A stretch of 64,000 nucleotides of DNA from Homalodisca vitripennis (GCF_021130785.1 NC_060207.1:198102001-198166000); one strand, 5' to 3'. Positions 34,165 to 46,165 are shown, numbered from the stretch's first letter. Numbers and translations: made by a program. The notes: generated by a model from the letters alone, not told the origin.

Positions 34165-35225
34165 GAGAGACAGGAAAATGCAATTACGCACGCAGGTGGC
34201 CAGCCTGTAGTGTGGCACTCCCCTAAAAACGGGTTTACTCACTAAAAATCATCCTCCACTCTTTAGGATTCTAACCTGGGATTGTTTATCACATTACTTC
34301 AGGCTAGGCATAATTTGGCTTAGGCCCGTGGGTTCGCTCCTTATCCAGCCGCTCGGTCAAGGGATCTGGGCCACTTCGCGGTCCAGATTGGGTTTCTTTT
34401 CCAGGAGGATGCCCCGGGCCAACTAGGACAAACAATCCCAGTTCCCCTCATCCTCCATAATCTTTTCGCAGACCATGTCCACCGAAAAACCACCGAGTTT
34501 TCTTGTGGCCTCCAGGCGGAGCCTTTCCCAACGCAGACAGCGGAAGAAGGTGTGTTCCGCGTCGTCGGGAACGCGCGGGCAGTAGATGCAATCCGGTGAA
34601 CCGGTCTTGCCCATCCGGTTCAGGTACGACTTGAAATAGCCGTGACCTGTCAGGAACTGCGTGAGGTAGTAGTCCACCTCGCCATGCCGCCTTTCGACCC
34701 ATGGTTGAATCTGCTCGATGAGTCGCCCAGTCCATCGTCCTCGGATTTCATGCTCCCAGCTGTGTTGACACTGCTGGAAGGATCGGGCGCGCTCTTTGGA
34801 TCTTGCTGCGTCCTTGTCGATCTCGCCTTGTATCTGATAAATCGCCTTCCTCTCCCCTGCCTAGAGCTTGACAGGAATGACTCCTGCAGCCACCAGGACG
34901 GCAGGCTCGGATACTGTCCGATAGGTGGAACACACCCGGAGTCCAGCTTGACGCTGAACCCGGGCGAGTCGCAATCTATACAATTCCTTGGTAAGAGCGT
35001 CTGCCCACACCTCTGCCCCATAAAGGAGCACGGACTGGACTGCGGACATCAATAACCATCTTCTGCTGCTCGACCGAGGACCCCCAACATTGGCCATCAG
35101 CTTACTAAGATAAGAGACCACCTTAGCAGCCTTGTCCGCCGAACGGAAGATCTGGTCTCTTCAGCTTAACTTGTTGTCCACCATGACTCCGAGTTACTTG
35201 GCGGCACGCGTTGATTGGACCAGGA
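34165..35225 (-). mobile_element. 5'-truncated R1-clade non-LTR retrotransposon, copy 2
   Basis: This twin of the 27230-28300 element lies at the right end of duplication unit 2. The 3' untranslated part ends near CCTGTCTCTCCCTAAAAAAA on the minus strand, an A-rich tail. No flanking target-site duplication could be fixed by eye. Confidence 0.8.
34357..35225 (-). pseudogene. R1-clade reverse transcriptase 3' fragment, copy 2
   Basis: One frame reads through from 35225 to the TGA at 34357-34359 with four in-frame stops: TAA (35194-35196), TGA (35161-35163), TAG (34861-34863) and TAG (34423-34425). Landmarks in order are AAK-stop-LGVMVD, RSADKAAKVVSYLSKLMANV, SVLLYGAEVWADAL, a VCSTYRTVSEPAVLVAAGVI stretch, ERRHGEVDYYLTQFLTGHG and a CCHC-like zinc motif with CIYC and EHTFFRC. 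This is the segment after the RT palm in R1-clade ORF2 proteins. It is the better preserved copy. The plus-strand ORFs across it are shadows. Confidence 0.88.
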
Positions 35226-35960
35226 ATATGACTACTTGTTTTGATAAGAATACTAATATTTCGCTTGGACATCTGTGATAGTTCAGTGCTAGCAAAGACA
35301 TTAGTAACAACGTTTCCAGGTCTATAATCTGATCTCTTCCTTTGCTAACTGGATAACCAAACTAACACATATCTACCAAGTAAGTCAAAATAACAAAGTA
35401 TACAAGAAAATTGTCATACAAGGTAAAAAAATCACAATAAAATTTCTATATAACCAAAAATCAATAACTGAAAGTAGGAATACACGTCGAAATAGTTTGA
35501 ACTGTAACGACAGTTTTTATTAGGAAAACTCAAGAAATGGGTATAACGTTTTGTTCCACTTGAGAAGGAGATCAGATTCATTACGCAAGAAATAGTTAGT
35601 CTATTAAAAAATAAAGATGAAAACCCCATTTCCCTTTTTTCTTTCTGTTATAGTGAACTATATTGTACATATTTAGTTCTTGTTGTTAAAGAGTAAACTA
35701 CTGTAAATGTGGACAGTATCTGCCAATATGACAAGGCATTGGCAACTCTTAAGGTTGTACACATCACAAATAAATAAATATAGACAAATAAATTTGAAAT
35801 AAATAAATTGCATGGACAAATAAAATATAAGATATTTACTAAAACTAAGAAGTAAATATTTATAAACATCAAATTTTAATGCTGTTAAATGAAAAAAAAC
35901 CAAAATAACTGATATCCTTTATTTTATATATTTAATGTTATATATAAAATTTGAAATGTT

Positions 35961-36100
35961 CCCGTTTATTTCGCACCTTTACTAAGCAAACAACCGATTC
36001 TGTGGAACTCTTTGTAGCATAACAATTAGTGTTACACAACTTTGCTCTTAGTCCAAACTACATTCGCTGCAACTACTGCCCTTAGGAATAAAATCTTATT
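35961..36100 (+). repeat. Dispersed repeat family F, copy 1
   Basis: The signature is TTTCGCACCTTTACTAAGCA, TCTGTGGAACTCTTTGTAGC with ATAACAATTAG, and ACTTTGCTCTTAGTCCAAAC. Copies are at 42800-42945 (same strand) and 55880-56010 (reverse). Confidence 0.7.
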
Positions 36101-36104
36101 TCTA

Positions 36105-39100
36105 ACGAAAACTTTTGTAAATTTTTTTTGAAAATATATACTACCCTCCAATGTACACTTTGAAACATGGGTAAAATAAATTCATGTATGCTAAAGGTCC
36201 TACATACTTGAAACTGTATACATATAATCTCTTATATTCAAGGAAGAACTGTATTAACTTTTGGGATTAAAGTTTAAAATTAACGCTAAAATACGATTCG
36301 AATCTTTTTATATTGGTCTAATTGGTAACCATGATGGTAACGAGAAAATCGTAGAATTAACATATTTATAATTATATCATAAATCTTTAACAAAATGAAT
36401 AATCAAAGATGTCCGTTAAGCTTGTAGAGTCCTGTGATAGCCCAAGTAGAATACCACATATGTCATGAACTAAGATGAAATCATAATTAAATCGTAAGAT
36501 TGAACCTCCGATTTAAAAATGTCAGCATTACTACAGGAAGACTTTTGTATCTCTAAATTTTCTTTTTATGTATTTCCTCGAGGACATCATTTTTGGTTTT
36601 TACCAGAAATAGATGCAAGTAAGGTATCAATTGTAACCTCGGAGTTCCACCACCAACACTAACTCATCTCATACATATGCCAATGAAATTTAGCTTCGTG
36701 GCACACTAGTTAGTCACTTAACCAACTAATTAAAATGTATTGGGTTTTTAAGAAGTTTATTTTCTCAATACAGAAACGTGCATATTCTTTTATAAATCAT
36801 AAATTAAATATTTAGTTTTTTGTTCATATTTCCAGATAAATAAAAGATTTTTGTTTTCATCTATCACTATAGTACTGTTTGTTTATTTTATTGCTTCATT
36901 TTGGGTTAGGGGTGGTATTTACTTGATACATGCTTGAATGTCTAATAATAATTATATAAAATAATCTGAATGACTAAAATCAATGCTTAAGGTTTTTTAA
37001 TGAAATGAATTTGGATTATGTTTTTACTATCAGTAAATTTAAATCAATATATGCAAAACATCGTGATTTAAAAATGAAGTTTATCGTATAGGACTTCTAT
37101 ATTTGTAAAGTAAATATACTTACTTCACTTTACTTATATTTGCTTTTAAAAGCTAAACACTTTCTAAACTGTCTTTTATTGTCGATTTTGCTTTTTTTTA
37201 AGTGGCTAACAGCATACATGTTTTATGAATGTTTACATTATTTTGATATTTATTGTAGATTAAAATGATCTCTAAATTTGTAACTTATGCAATGTTCTCT
37301 TTTATTATATCAACTACATAACTATATTCCTCGATAATAGCGTAATGCCCAGTCATTAAAATAATATATTTTGTGGAATTATATTTTGCAATGCCAAATA
37401 TAACCTTTGCAGGTTTTATGAATCTTTCTCCTCTTGTCAGACAACATTCTTTTCACTTTATATAACACCATGAATTTCTGCAAAGTTCGGGTATGGATAA
37501 TCACGTATCCGATATGCACATCGCACACGCAATAATATTACAATGTGACAAATATTCACACGCGTTCATTCATAAGGTATCAATATTTGATGGAATCCTA
37601 TGAAAATTTAAACATATAAGTACAGCAAGGCCACACTATACTTCAGTTAATAGTAATTACTATAAGTAATTCTATATACTTTTAAGTATAGAGTAGTGTA
37701 GAGAGGCCTTACAAACGGTTCAATGTGAGGTCAACACATACCATGCTAAATGCGAGTAATGTTTAATCCACCCGAAAATAAATACAATGTCATAAGATTT
37801 CAAGAATCGTCACATGTAAGACACATCGGGAACTCAGATTTGAATACCTTAGATATTTATTAATATTCCCTGCTATTTATTAAAATTTTACCCTTCCACA
37901 GTTTTTGTCCAACAACTTCCAGTTAAAAACCATAATTATCGTAGATAGGCTTTTTCTAACATTCCTATCCGACTCGGCTGATTTCGCCTTGTACTTCGAC
38001 TCACTGATTTTGTCCACATTAAAATCAAGTAAAAATTTGCGTCCGGTTCGTCAGGATTGTTTATTAAAAGTCTGGTCCAATTGTCTTCTCTGAGCATGCT
38101 CAGATGTTTTAAACATATTTTCATATGTGTTTTAATATACTGGTTTTTTTTATTTGGAAAGTGTGAACTTTCTAACAATGCAATAGTTATTTTAATATGT
38201 CTAGCATAATTCAAAACTCACTTTTTAGCGCACCGGTTATTAATAATATGTGTTTTTTAGTATATCACAATGCGTCTTTAAAATTGTATTTCTACAGCTT
38301 TTTAAACCAGCTGAACTAGGAATATTTCCATTGAAATAAGAATGATTTAACAAGAGACTCAGAATTATGTTTCTTAAATAAATCTATATGTTTTTCATGA
38401 AAACATTTATTTTAAATAAAAGTCGAGGAGTTAGAAGAGCAAGGCGATATCATAAATTTCCAGAGCTATGAGTTTACTAACGTATAATCTCACAATAGAA
38501 TGACTATACCGGTCGATATTTTATGCAGATCATTAGTAAATAATTCAAGTTCCATGAGCTGTTTAGGACGCTAACTTTCACAGGTAAAAAGAATTTATTT
38601 ACGAAAATTTCTATACGCTGGACACTTTATAAGGTCGGGTATTTCTTAGAGAGGCAGTATCAAAAGGCTGCAAGTTTCATGAGTTAAGAAGCTTCAACTG
38701 ACTTAGAAGTCACAAAGGTTAGAGCTTTTTTACAGCCTTTCAGTATTTCCAGATTCAAAAAGCACTAAATTCCTGTAAAATCTTTAGGATGGAGCTGGAG
38801 TGCAAAGGCATGAATGTGTTTAGTTGTTTTCATATCACACGGATATAAGTATCAGAGATAACAAAAATTACATTTAGTAAGGTATTAAATGCTGTGACAA
38901 TCCAATGAACATAAAGACAACCTTTATTACATGGTTTATATTGAAAACATTTTGCATAATGTTAGACACGGCAATGACGTGAACGGGAAATTCTTTACTA
39001 AGTTACGTGTAAAACATACTTGAGTCTTCTTATAAGTATGGAATTTAGGCCATCTGAATATATTTTATTAAAATATCCACGTTTATTTTAGTAAAAGGAA

Positions 39101-39540
39101 AGAGAGTTTCATCAATTCTCAGCCAAGTGTATAGCCATCTAACTAAATAACGATATTAACCTAGTTTACAGTAGAACTAAGAGCCTGAAGAAGAATTTTT
39201 ATTTCGTAGAATAAACGTACCTCTATGTCAATGTTTGGAATTTAAATAGTATCGGTTTACTCTGCACCTACCGTAAACGAATAATTAATTTGCAGCTCTG
39301 TGAAACTGTCATAGCATTGGACAAACTATAATTTCCTCCTTAATAGAACTTTTTGCATGTATTTACTTCAATTAATACCTATAAAGGTGGGTTTATTATT
39401 TCTAGTTTTATTGTCTTTATTACATATTTCTTTATACGCGTCCTGGAATTGTATATAAATAACATAATCTGTTGTATTTAAGTTATATCTATCATAATAT
39501 TGTAATTTTTCTATTATCAATTATTATGAATTAAGTTTAT
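36105..39540. other. Long AT-rich spacer, no gene seen
   Basis: A family A-like fragment (GGTAACCATGATGGTAACGA) lies near 36324. A weak foldback at 37627-37712 pairs AAGGCC-ACACTATACTT with AAGTATAGAGTAGTGTAG-AGGCCTT imperfectly. Opposite-strand ORFs at 37905-38093 (+) and 37936-38214 (-) share a GC-richer patch. The minus frame contains a hydrophilic stretch (REDNWTRLLINNPDEPDANF) but no family I recognise. Confidence 0.4.
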
Positions 39541-39544
39541 AAAT

Positions 39545-39705
39545 TTCACTTTTACAACAAGGTGTACGGCAGAATCTGTATCGTAACGGGTTTCGCTAAG
39601 ATTGGAGTAAGAGAGATCCCAAACAGGAATGAAGATTGCTATAAAATTTCACGTCTATAGCTTAAAATTTTCGATATAACAAACTTGGAGACAGAATATG
39701 AGTTT
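39545..39705 (-). repeat. Dispersed repeat family A, reverse copy
   Basis: Its reverse complement includes CTTAGCGAAACCCGTTACGA, matching CAGCGAAACCTGTTACGACA at 16307, and AAGCTATAGACGTGAAATTT, matching the family's 'tatagacttgaaat' motif. Confidence 0.5.
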
Positions 39706-39709
39706 TTTG

Positions 39710-40478
39710 TTCACTGAGTGACTTACTTTTCTAATTACCAGTGAAAGAGCACTGTCATAATATAAATATTCAATGTATGTCGAAAAATTGAAACATACTA
39801 ACATATACGAGTAATTACGGTAGCTGCACATTTACATATGATTGAAAGCTCATTCTATTCAATTAAAAAATCTGTGTGTAAGTACAATTTCTTTAGACTA
39901 TTCCTTTGATATTTTCTAGGTGCTAAAGTAGATGAATTGAAAAAATTACTACTGTCACTATATAAATGTTTATATTTTCTTCGTTCAGTTGTTATAAAAC
40001 AGAATAAACCCACTTGAATGCTTTTCTCGGTAAAAATTAATTATTCATACGTATTTTAATATAAAGTTTATTTTTATCAGTTTATAGCAAAAATAAAAAT
40101 ATAAAAATGAAACTTTTTTAAATTTTAGATACGAATCTAAACCATAATTATAAGTATAACTTCAATAACGGTTGTTATTAAACTTTAATTCAGTAATAAC
40201 AAGTTAACTGGTGTGACAGACGGAATATTTAAATTTACAATAAACATACAATCGCGTAACGTAAGTTTTATATTTAGTAACTTTCTTAAAATCAGATCGC
40301 CATTCCAATATATAAAATCAATTACAATGTAAACAGCGCGGTCAAACATAAGTAATATTTTATTTTTGTATATCACACTTTAATAAAATATTATTTAGAA
40401 GCATTACGTGGTTTGGAATGCAACAGAGACCATTTTTGAAGCCTTCCCCAACCAGTAAATAACATGATATCCGGCTCT
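39710..40478. other. AT-rich spacer, no gene seen
   Basis: No supported feature; the minus-strand ORF at 40185-40376 is AT-rich and featureless. Confidence 0.45.
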
Positions 40479-40481
40479 AAG

Positions 40482-40648
40482 CAAGTGGATTGTAGATAAA
40501 TACATGAATGAAGACCACAGAGCCGGCACACTAAATGACATTCTAGATCAAAGCTAACCCTGAGTGAGACACTCATGCATTTTACATCGCATTGATTTGG
40601 TTTTCAGACTGTCTCGAGGTCTTTGGAATCATTCAATATCACTATTAC
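40482..40648 (+). repeat. Dispersed repeat family G, copy 1
   Basis: It contains GTGGATTGTAGATAAATACA, GAAGACCACAGAGCC, CACACTAAATGACATTCTAG, and GAGACACTCATGCATTTTAC. A close copy lies at 48522-48692 in the same orientation. It is GC-richer than its surroundings. The minus-strand ORF over copy 1 may be incidental. Confidence 0.7.
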
Positions 40649-40649
40649 C

Positions 40650-41584
40650 ATGTACTATAACCCTTAGTCCGCTTAGACGATGTGGGGTATTTCTATATTT
40701 AATGTCAACAATTAAATTGACTTCAAAACAGTATTGGTAAAATATGAATCCTTATTAATTTTAAATATTCTTATTTGATCCATATTCGTGATTATTAAAT
40801 TAATAAAAATCAATTTACTGTCTGATTTTTGAAGTATATCCTAAGATCTACTTCCATATAGATGTTTTTATGACTTTTTACAATAGGTAGTGTGTCATTT
40901 TATACGAAAGCAGTTATATTACATACTATAATATGTGAAGACGGATTTAAGACACAAACGTTTCTTATTTTTAATCATACCTTTATTATTTTGTAATTTG
41001 AAGTGTTTAATTATTTATTACTAAATATCAAATTTAAGTTCTTAAATTGAGTAAACTACACAATACTTCTAGACCAACAAGTGTACCTTGCAGAAGAAGT
41101 ATATTACTTGATTGACTTTCAAGAAAGGTTAAAAGAGCATTTTCTCACCGGACTACAGTTTGAAATTTCATACTCTATTCACATTTTTATGTAAGAAGCA
41201 AATATTCTGGAAATGTAAAAACAAAGCTCCAATTTGCTGTCTGATTTACAATAGAATTGACTTTTTGCTCTTTCGATAAAAATACTAGGATTGCAAAATA
41301 AAATGCCATGGTTCAGATCCATCTATTACTTTGCAAAATTTATTTGTAATCCATATTTATTGAGGTCAGAGAAATAGAAGGTATGGCATCATTAATATCC
41401 TTAGAATTTGAAGAATTGATTTAAGGAAACTGTGGAGTTTAGTCTTTGTATCCAAAACACCTTTACTAAAACTATCATGATGTTAAACACATTATTAGCT
41501 GGATTTACAGATTCCACAAACTGTAAATATGCAATTGATATTAGTAAACCCAGGGAATGTTAAAACATCCATTAAAATAAATAA
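40650..41584. other. AT-rich spacer, no gene seen
   Basis: No supported feature in this interval. Confidence 0.45.
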
Positions 41585-41720
41585 CGAAATACAGGTGAGA
41601 AGGGATACACTTCAGGATCTGATGGAATATTCCCTTGGGAAATACGTTAACTCGAAGAAAGAATGTATTTACTTTGGTATTTTTACGTGTTTTTACATTA
41701 ACTTTATCTATCAGAGCATA
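41585..41720 (+). repeat. Dispersed repeat family E, diverged copy
   Basis: GAAATACAGGTGAGAAGGG, then GGAATATTCCCTTGGGAAAT and ACGTTAACTCGAAGAAAGAA, corresponds to 26610-26720. It is outside the 7 kb duplication, which shows that the family is dispersed independently. The ORFs on both strands over this copy are not conserved in the other copies. Confidence 0.65.
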
Positions 41721-41809
41721 TTTTGGGTTTAGCTTCACATTATAAACATATTTATTTACTTTGATTACAGTTTTATATGCGGCATCACAAAATAACAATA
41801 TTTATTATA

Positions 41810-42051
41810 CTGATGGCGAGAGAAAAGAAGAGACCTGGCCCGTACCGGCGCACAGCTGTGTACTAGTGTGTTGCCGCGCGGTAATTTCAGGCGCTTCGCC
41901 CTACAGCCAACCCTGCGAATTGATTATCATAGCAATGGAACAGTGAAACAATAATGGAATTACGAAACAAGGCGCGTCAACATACTAGTAGTAGCGCCTG
42001 CAAATTTTAGATAGGCCAGAATCCAGGTCTCTTCTTTACTCTCGCGGTCAG
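41810..42051. mobile_element. 242 bp MITE with TA flanks
   Basis: The left end CTGATGGCGAGAGAAAAG with AAGAGACCTGG pairs with the right end, which in reverse reads CTGACCGCGAGAGTAAAG with AAGAGACCTGG. This gives about 30-base terminal inverted repeats with only a few mismatches. The dinucleotide TA precedes and follows the element (41808-41809 and 42052-42053), as for a TA target-site duplication. The interior is GC-rich (CGCGCGGTAATTTCAGGCGC) and non-coding. TA duplication would suit the mariner/Tc1 group, but the superfamily cannot be settled from the ends. The 41761-41946 ORF is spurious. Confidence 0.75.
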
Positions 42052-42159
42052 TAACAGTACTTAAAAGCAGCAATAGACAGTTTTTTAGGAACACTATAAA
42101 TAAATAATGATATACGTGAAAGTCACCAGACATGTAATTGCTAAAATTGCATGTTAGAT

Positions 42160-42250
42160 TTTATGCCTATAGAGCATTTTTTTTCCCCAGATATCGTCCA
42201 GACTGACAGGCAGGCAATAGGCAAAACAATATTTTACCACCCACTAAATA
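42160..42250 (-). repeat. Family A fragment with a TCTG-like core
   Basis: GACTGACAGGCAGGCAATAGG and TATTTTACCACCCACTAAATA, in reverse, resemble the family A region around 15640-15690 and 16010-16040 (ATTTTACTTACTGGGTGGG). It is a short, diverged match. Confidence 0.35.
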
Positions 42251-42416
42251 AGAAGGTCAATTTTACAGGCTACTATAAATAGAGCTTCATATAAACTATC
42301 AAGAGTATAGATTGCCGTTCTAGAGATATTGTGCGGTAAGACATAAATAAATTGTTTCAATCCTCTTGAGTTATAGGATTTGCTTATACTCAGACAATAA
42401 ACAACGTAAATACATT

Positions 42417-42417
<1 letters not shown>

Positions 42418-42456
<39 letters not shown>
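42418..42456. repeat. (TA)n microsatellite
   Basis: Uninterrupted TA repeats with no associated transposon end identified. Confidence 0.9.
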
Positions 42457-42460
<4 letters not shown>

Positions 42461-42799
42461 AGGCATCTTACAAGACAAATAACTTTTATAAACCACAAAG
42501 AGTGGCGTGATATTAGTTATTGTTCTATATATAGTATGAGTATTACTAAGTTATACTAACTAGCAGATTCAATATTGTTTGTCTAGTTAGCCATAAACCA
42601 AGTTAGGTAAAAAGTCATTTTTTCAAATATTGTATTTCAAATTTTTAACTACGTCTAACTTTAAAACGATCTATGCATGTATAGATATAGCTTTTCTATT
42701 GCTTTTTTTATGTAAAATGAAACCTACTAGTTAAACGTCGAAGTTGTTTTCTACAATCAACGAGTCATATTTAAATTTAAATAATTCATTTGAATTGCA

Positions 42800-42945
42800 C
42801 CTGTGTATTTCGCACCTTCACAAAACAAACAACTAACTAGCAACTCTGTGGAACTCTTTGTCGCATAACAATTAGCGTTCTACAACTTTGCTCTTAGTCC
42901 AACCTACATTCTCCAACTACTGCTTTTAAGAATACATTTTGTTTC
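42800..42945 (+). repeat. Dispersed repeat family F, copy 2
   Basis: It matches 35961-36100 (ATTTCGCACCTTCACAAAAC, CTGTGGAACTCTTTGTCGCA, ACTTTGCTCTTAGTCCAACC). Confidence 0.7.
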
Positions 42946-42949
42946 TTAG

Positions 42950-44125
42950 TTAATGAACTTAATCGGTTATTTAAAGTCAGTAACCACTCCGGCTATTAAT
43001 ACATAGACACAGAAAACATACTTAATGCTATAGTAATTTATATAAATTATTTTGGGGAAATGATCGCAATCTGCAACAACGTAAATGAGATATCCAACGT
43101 AAGATGAAATGGAGCGATTACTTTTTGTATATAATTCATTACGTACGAAACAACCATAAAATGGCACTGTAAAGAATAATGTTATATAATTACACGGAAT
43201 AATGCTGTGTGTATTTGCGTAGGGATACATGGAAAAATGTAATATCCATTAGTAATATCAAAGCCTTCTAGCATTCTAAACAAAGGTATATTAAATTTTG
43301 TAATTAACTTATATTAATACTGATTTATATTGACAAAAGGCTCAAATCCTTCAGTAAAATTTACCATACATTTTATTTAATGTTAATTTAAGAAAGTAAT
43401 TTACTGAATCATCATCCAATATTAGTTGATTTATTATTTGGAACTGTATTATGAAATCAATGAACTGTAATATTTGGAATCTAATAAGTCTCTATTCTAG
43501 ATGTATTAAGCAAAAATACCATTAGAATGTATTTTTCTAATAATGTTTGAACTGTGTAATAAGTGTTCAGGAGCATAGCTATGTCTAAATAGTGTTTTTT
43601 ATAGCATCCTACTTATATAAAAGGGTTCTGGAAATTGGTGGAGTCGTGTCAAGACGAGAAGAGATGAAGGATTACATAGAATTCGTCCGTTAATTATTAT
43701 CTACTTCAAAGTTCTTAGTGATATCATTCAATCCAGATATTTTTAGTCATATCCACAATCAACTACTGAAAAACTGGTGCAATGCTTAACATACCGTTTT
43801 ATATATCCTTATGTCACGTATCTTCATTAACATCAAATCTTTTTATCGGTTATAATAATTCTTATTCCATTTTATCATCTCATGTTTTATTTCTATCACA
43901 TCATTAACCTAAAACTTATTGGAAATATCTTGGCATGCAAATATTAGATAATATGAAGCTAAAACACTTCTTATTGAAATTTAATAAAAGCTGTAGGTAA
44001 CACGTTAATAATATTCCCTAAATTATATAACGGAATTGCTATAGATATATAAAAAGCCTTGCGATATAAATTTTAGTAACTATTATGTAAAGTTTTATTC
44101 TGAATTAATACCAGATCAAGATCTA
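42950..44125. other. AT-rich spacer, no gene seen
   Basis: No supported feature; the minus-strand ORF at 42967-43230 has no recognisable motif. Confidence 0.45.
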
Positions 44126-44126
44126 C

Positions 44127-46165
44127 TTAATCCATTGAGGGCGAAATACGAGCACTAAGCGTCCGACCGTTTAGTGGATCAAACGTCGAAAGACTTGATG
44201 CACGTCCTCTGTTCGCCGTTTAGCAATACTGTTTATTTCGTTCTTTTCAACTAGAATGCGCTCGGGTGCACTCAGTTACGTTCGGCGCTGTGTCGTTTCC
44301 GCTGTAGTAGTCTACAAGTAATATCAGCTGGAATGGTATTAGCTGTTACTAATATGATACTCACTTTCGCTCTCTGTAATAAATCGCGGTCGGTGGAGTT
44401 TGTTGTTTCCAATGGACGATAAACTGTGTTCTTCATTCATTGACAGATTTTTATTAGAAAATTGTAGTGATGTAGAACATGGAGAAAACTATGATTTGCT
44501 TTACGATGAATTAGTTCGTTTTCGTCCGGAAATATTAGTGTGGAAACCCAAGCTATGCGAAGCCTTCAACGAACAAGCTGAATCTTCTGGCCATGTTGAC
44601 GTCAATTCAGATTCTGATTATACTACCATCACCAGAACACCAGCCAGGCAATAACTATAATTATAATCCAGTAGACAATTCTGACAGTGAAAAACCTTGT
44701 CCAAGTCAGTAAAAATATTCTAGTACGCTAACGGATAGCGATCTTATTGAGTCTCTTATTGCTCCTGATTGTGTTGTAAGAATAAATGTTACCGAAAGAC
44801 TACATATGGATTGTGGACTGAATTGGCCTCTACTGAGAATAATTTATTGCCAAATACGTATTCAGATTTGCTATCAGTAAATTGGAAAAAGTTGCAAGAA
44901 GAAATTGAAAAGTAAAAGTTATAAAGTAAGGACGACGAAAAGAAGAAAAATGATGGAATTTTTAAATTCCTAAACTTTTAAATTGTGGAAATAAAAAAGA
45001 ATCCATTTTAAACTGACAAGAAGTTCCTAATACAAACAAAATAAATATTCCTTTAAAGGTTACACTAGGGTTAGTCTTGACTTATCTGAGAGCCTGGATT
45101 CCAATTGCACTGAGAAAGATGTATTTTCGCTATTATGTGGTGATGAGTTTTTTTAATGATTGTTCAGAGAACCTACCACTATAACGCTGATCAGGTGATA
45201 AATTATCATTCTATAAAAAGCCTAAAAAGTAACACAAAATGGGCTTGTGTTACTGAAGACCAATTGCCATCTTACATAGCACTTTACATTTAATTAAATG
45301 ATCAAAAAAATTACATTAAAAATTAAAAGATCCACTTGAGAAATAGAACAGATCCCAATGTATACAAATACATTGTCTAGGAATAGATTTCTAGATATTT
45401 CTAGATTTTTACACTTTTATGGTAAAATCAGTAGAATGAAATCCAAAAGACAAACTTTAGAAAGTATTTTTTTATGTATCAACAAGAATAAAATATTTCC
45501 CTGAACGAGACAGCTAATAAAAATGGGATTTTGCTTGAATTATATTCAAATGAACCCGAAAAAGTTAGCAATATGTGGTAACTATATTTACAAGATTTTA
45601 AAGTAAGTTCTGGATATTTTTAAATTTTCAAAATTTACATTGGTGAAGAAAAAGTTACTCAAGTGTTTCTTAGAAACTAGAAAGTTGTACTATATTTGAT
45701 GCAGCTCTACTTTGTCCTGAGATTTTAAGTATTTTCATACAACTGGTATGTCTCGCCCTTGTTTCTTATAGAGCTTTAGACACTAAATACACACGATATT
45801 GAGACTGCTCTAAAAACTACTGGACATACATAAGAGTTTTAAACCAATCATGAAAAAACAGATCATCCAATGGTATCTTGCCAATTATGTGGAAAGACAA
45901 CAAATACGTTGTTGAATTATCCACTTATCACAATGATCTGTAATTTGAAGAAAGACGTATTTTATAATTATAAATATCTTGAAAGCATGCCAGTCATAAC
46001 TTTTATTGTTATGAAGTACTTGTTAAGGTACTGCAGATTGCTGAATCATTTAAATTTTTTAATACTTTTGGTCTGCACGTTAACATACTACATAATACAT
46101 TTTAAAATATTACTTTTGTATTGCATTGTTGATCTTACTAGAGGATATATGTCTAACAATAGTTT
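44127..46165 (+). mobile_element. Second decayed piggyBac-like element
   Basis: TTAA (44127-44130) is followed by TCCATTGAGGGCGAAATACG with AGCACTAAGCG, a plausible piggyBac-type left end. Then comes a GC-richer leader (44150-44400) and a transposase relic. The left end resembles the GGTCGAAATAC subterminal motif of the 16.5-18.3 kb element only loosely, so they are probably different families. No matching right end was found, and the boundary at 46165 is where the coding resemblance stops. Confidence 0.55.
44412..45950 (+). pseudogene. piggyBac transposase relic (N-terminal and catalytic-domain pieces)
   Basis: An ATG at 44412 opens 80 codons with an acidic, serine-rich N terminus (including SGHVDVNSDSDY), a usual feature of piggyBac transposases, ending at 44652-44654. 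Further pieces appear downstream in shifted frames. About 45737-45775 reads NWYVSPLFLIEL, matching the D-N-x-Y-x-S-P motif around a catalytic aspartate (here lost). 45884-45940 reads IMWKDNKYVVELSTYHNDL, matching the conserved W-K-D-x-x-x-V-x-x-L-S-T-x-H block. Many stops and frameshifts separate them. The 45870-46169 ORF is a shadow of the second motif in another frame. No function is possible. Confidence 0.7.

Larger units (their letters stand above)
28566..35487 (+). repeat. Tandem duplication, unit 2 (~6.9 kb)
   Basis: This is a direct copy of 21560-28565. The left junction (ACGTCGAAACGTATAGGAGC at about 28553-28572) joins the right end of unit 1 to the minisatellite of unit 2. The right end stops after ACACGTCGAAA at about 35487, where unit 1 would continue into the minisatellite. 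Unit 2 has two private small tandem duplications (29460-29693 and 33447-33741) and lacks the 310 bp segment at 25310-25625. Confidence 0.9.

Noticed and set aside
34642..35055. A 137-codon plus-strand frame and other frames over the R1 relic
   Set aside because: They are antisense or frame-shifted shadows of the minus-strand reverse transcriptase fragment, which has clear family motifs.
37627..37712. A foldback MITE
   Set aside because: The arms pair only with gaps, the arms are short and no target duplication is visible.
44412..44654. A small intact acidic protein gene
   Set aside because: Downstream piggyBac motifs in other frames show that it is the N-terminal piece of a decayed transposase.
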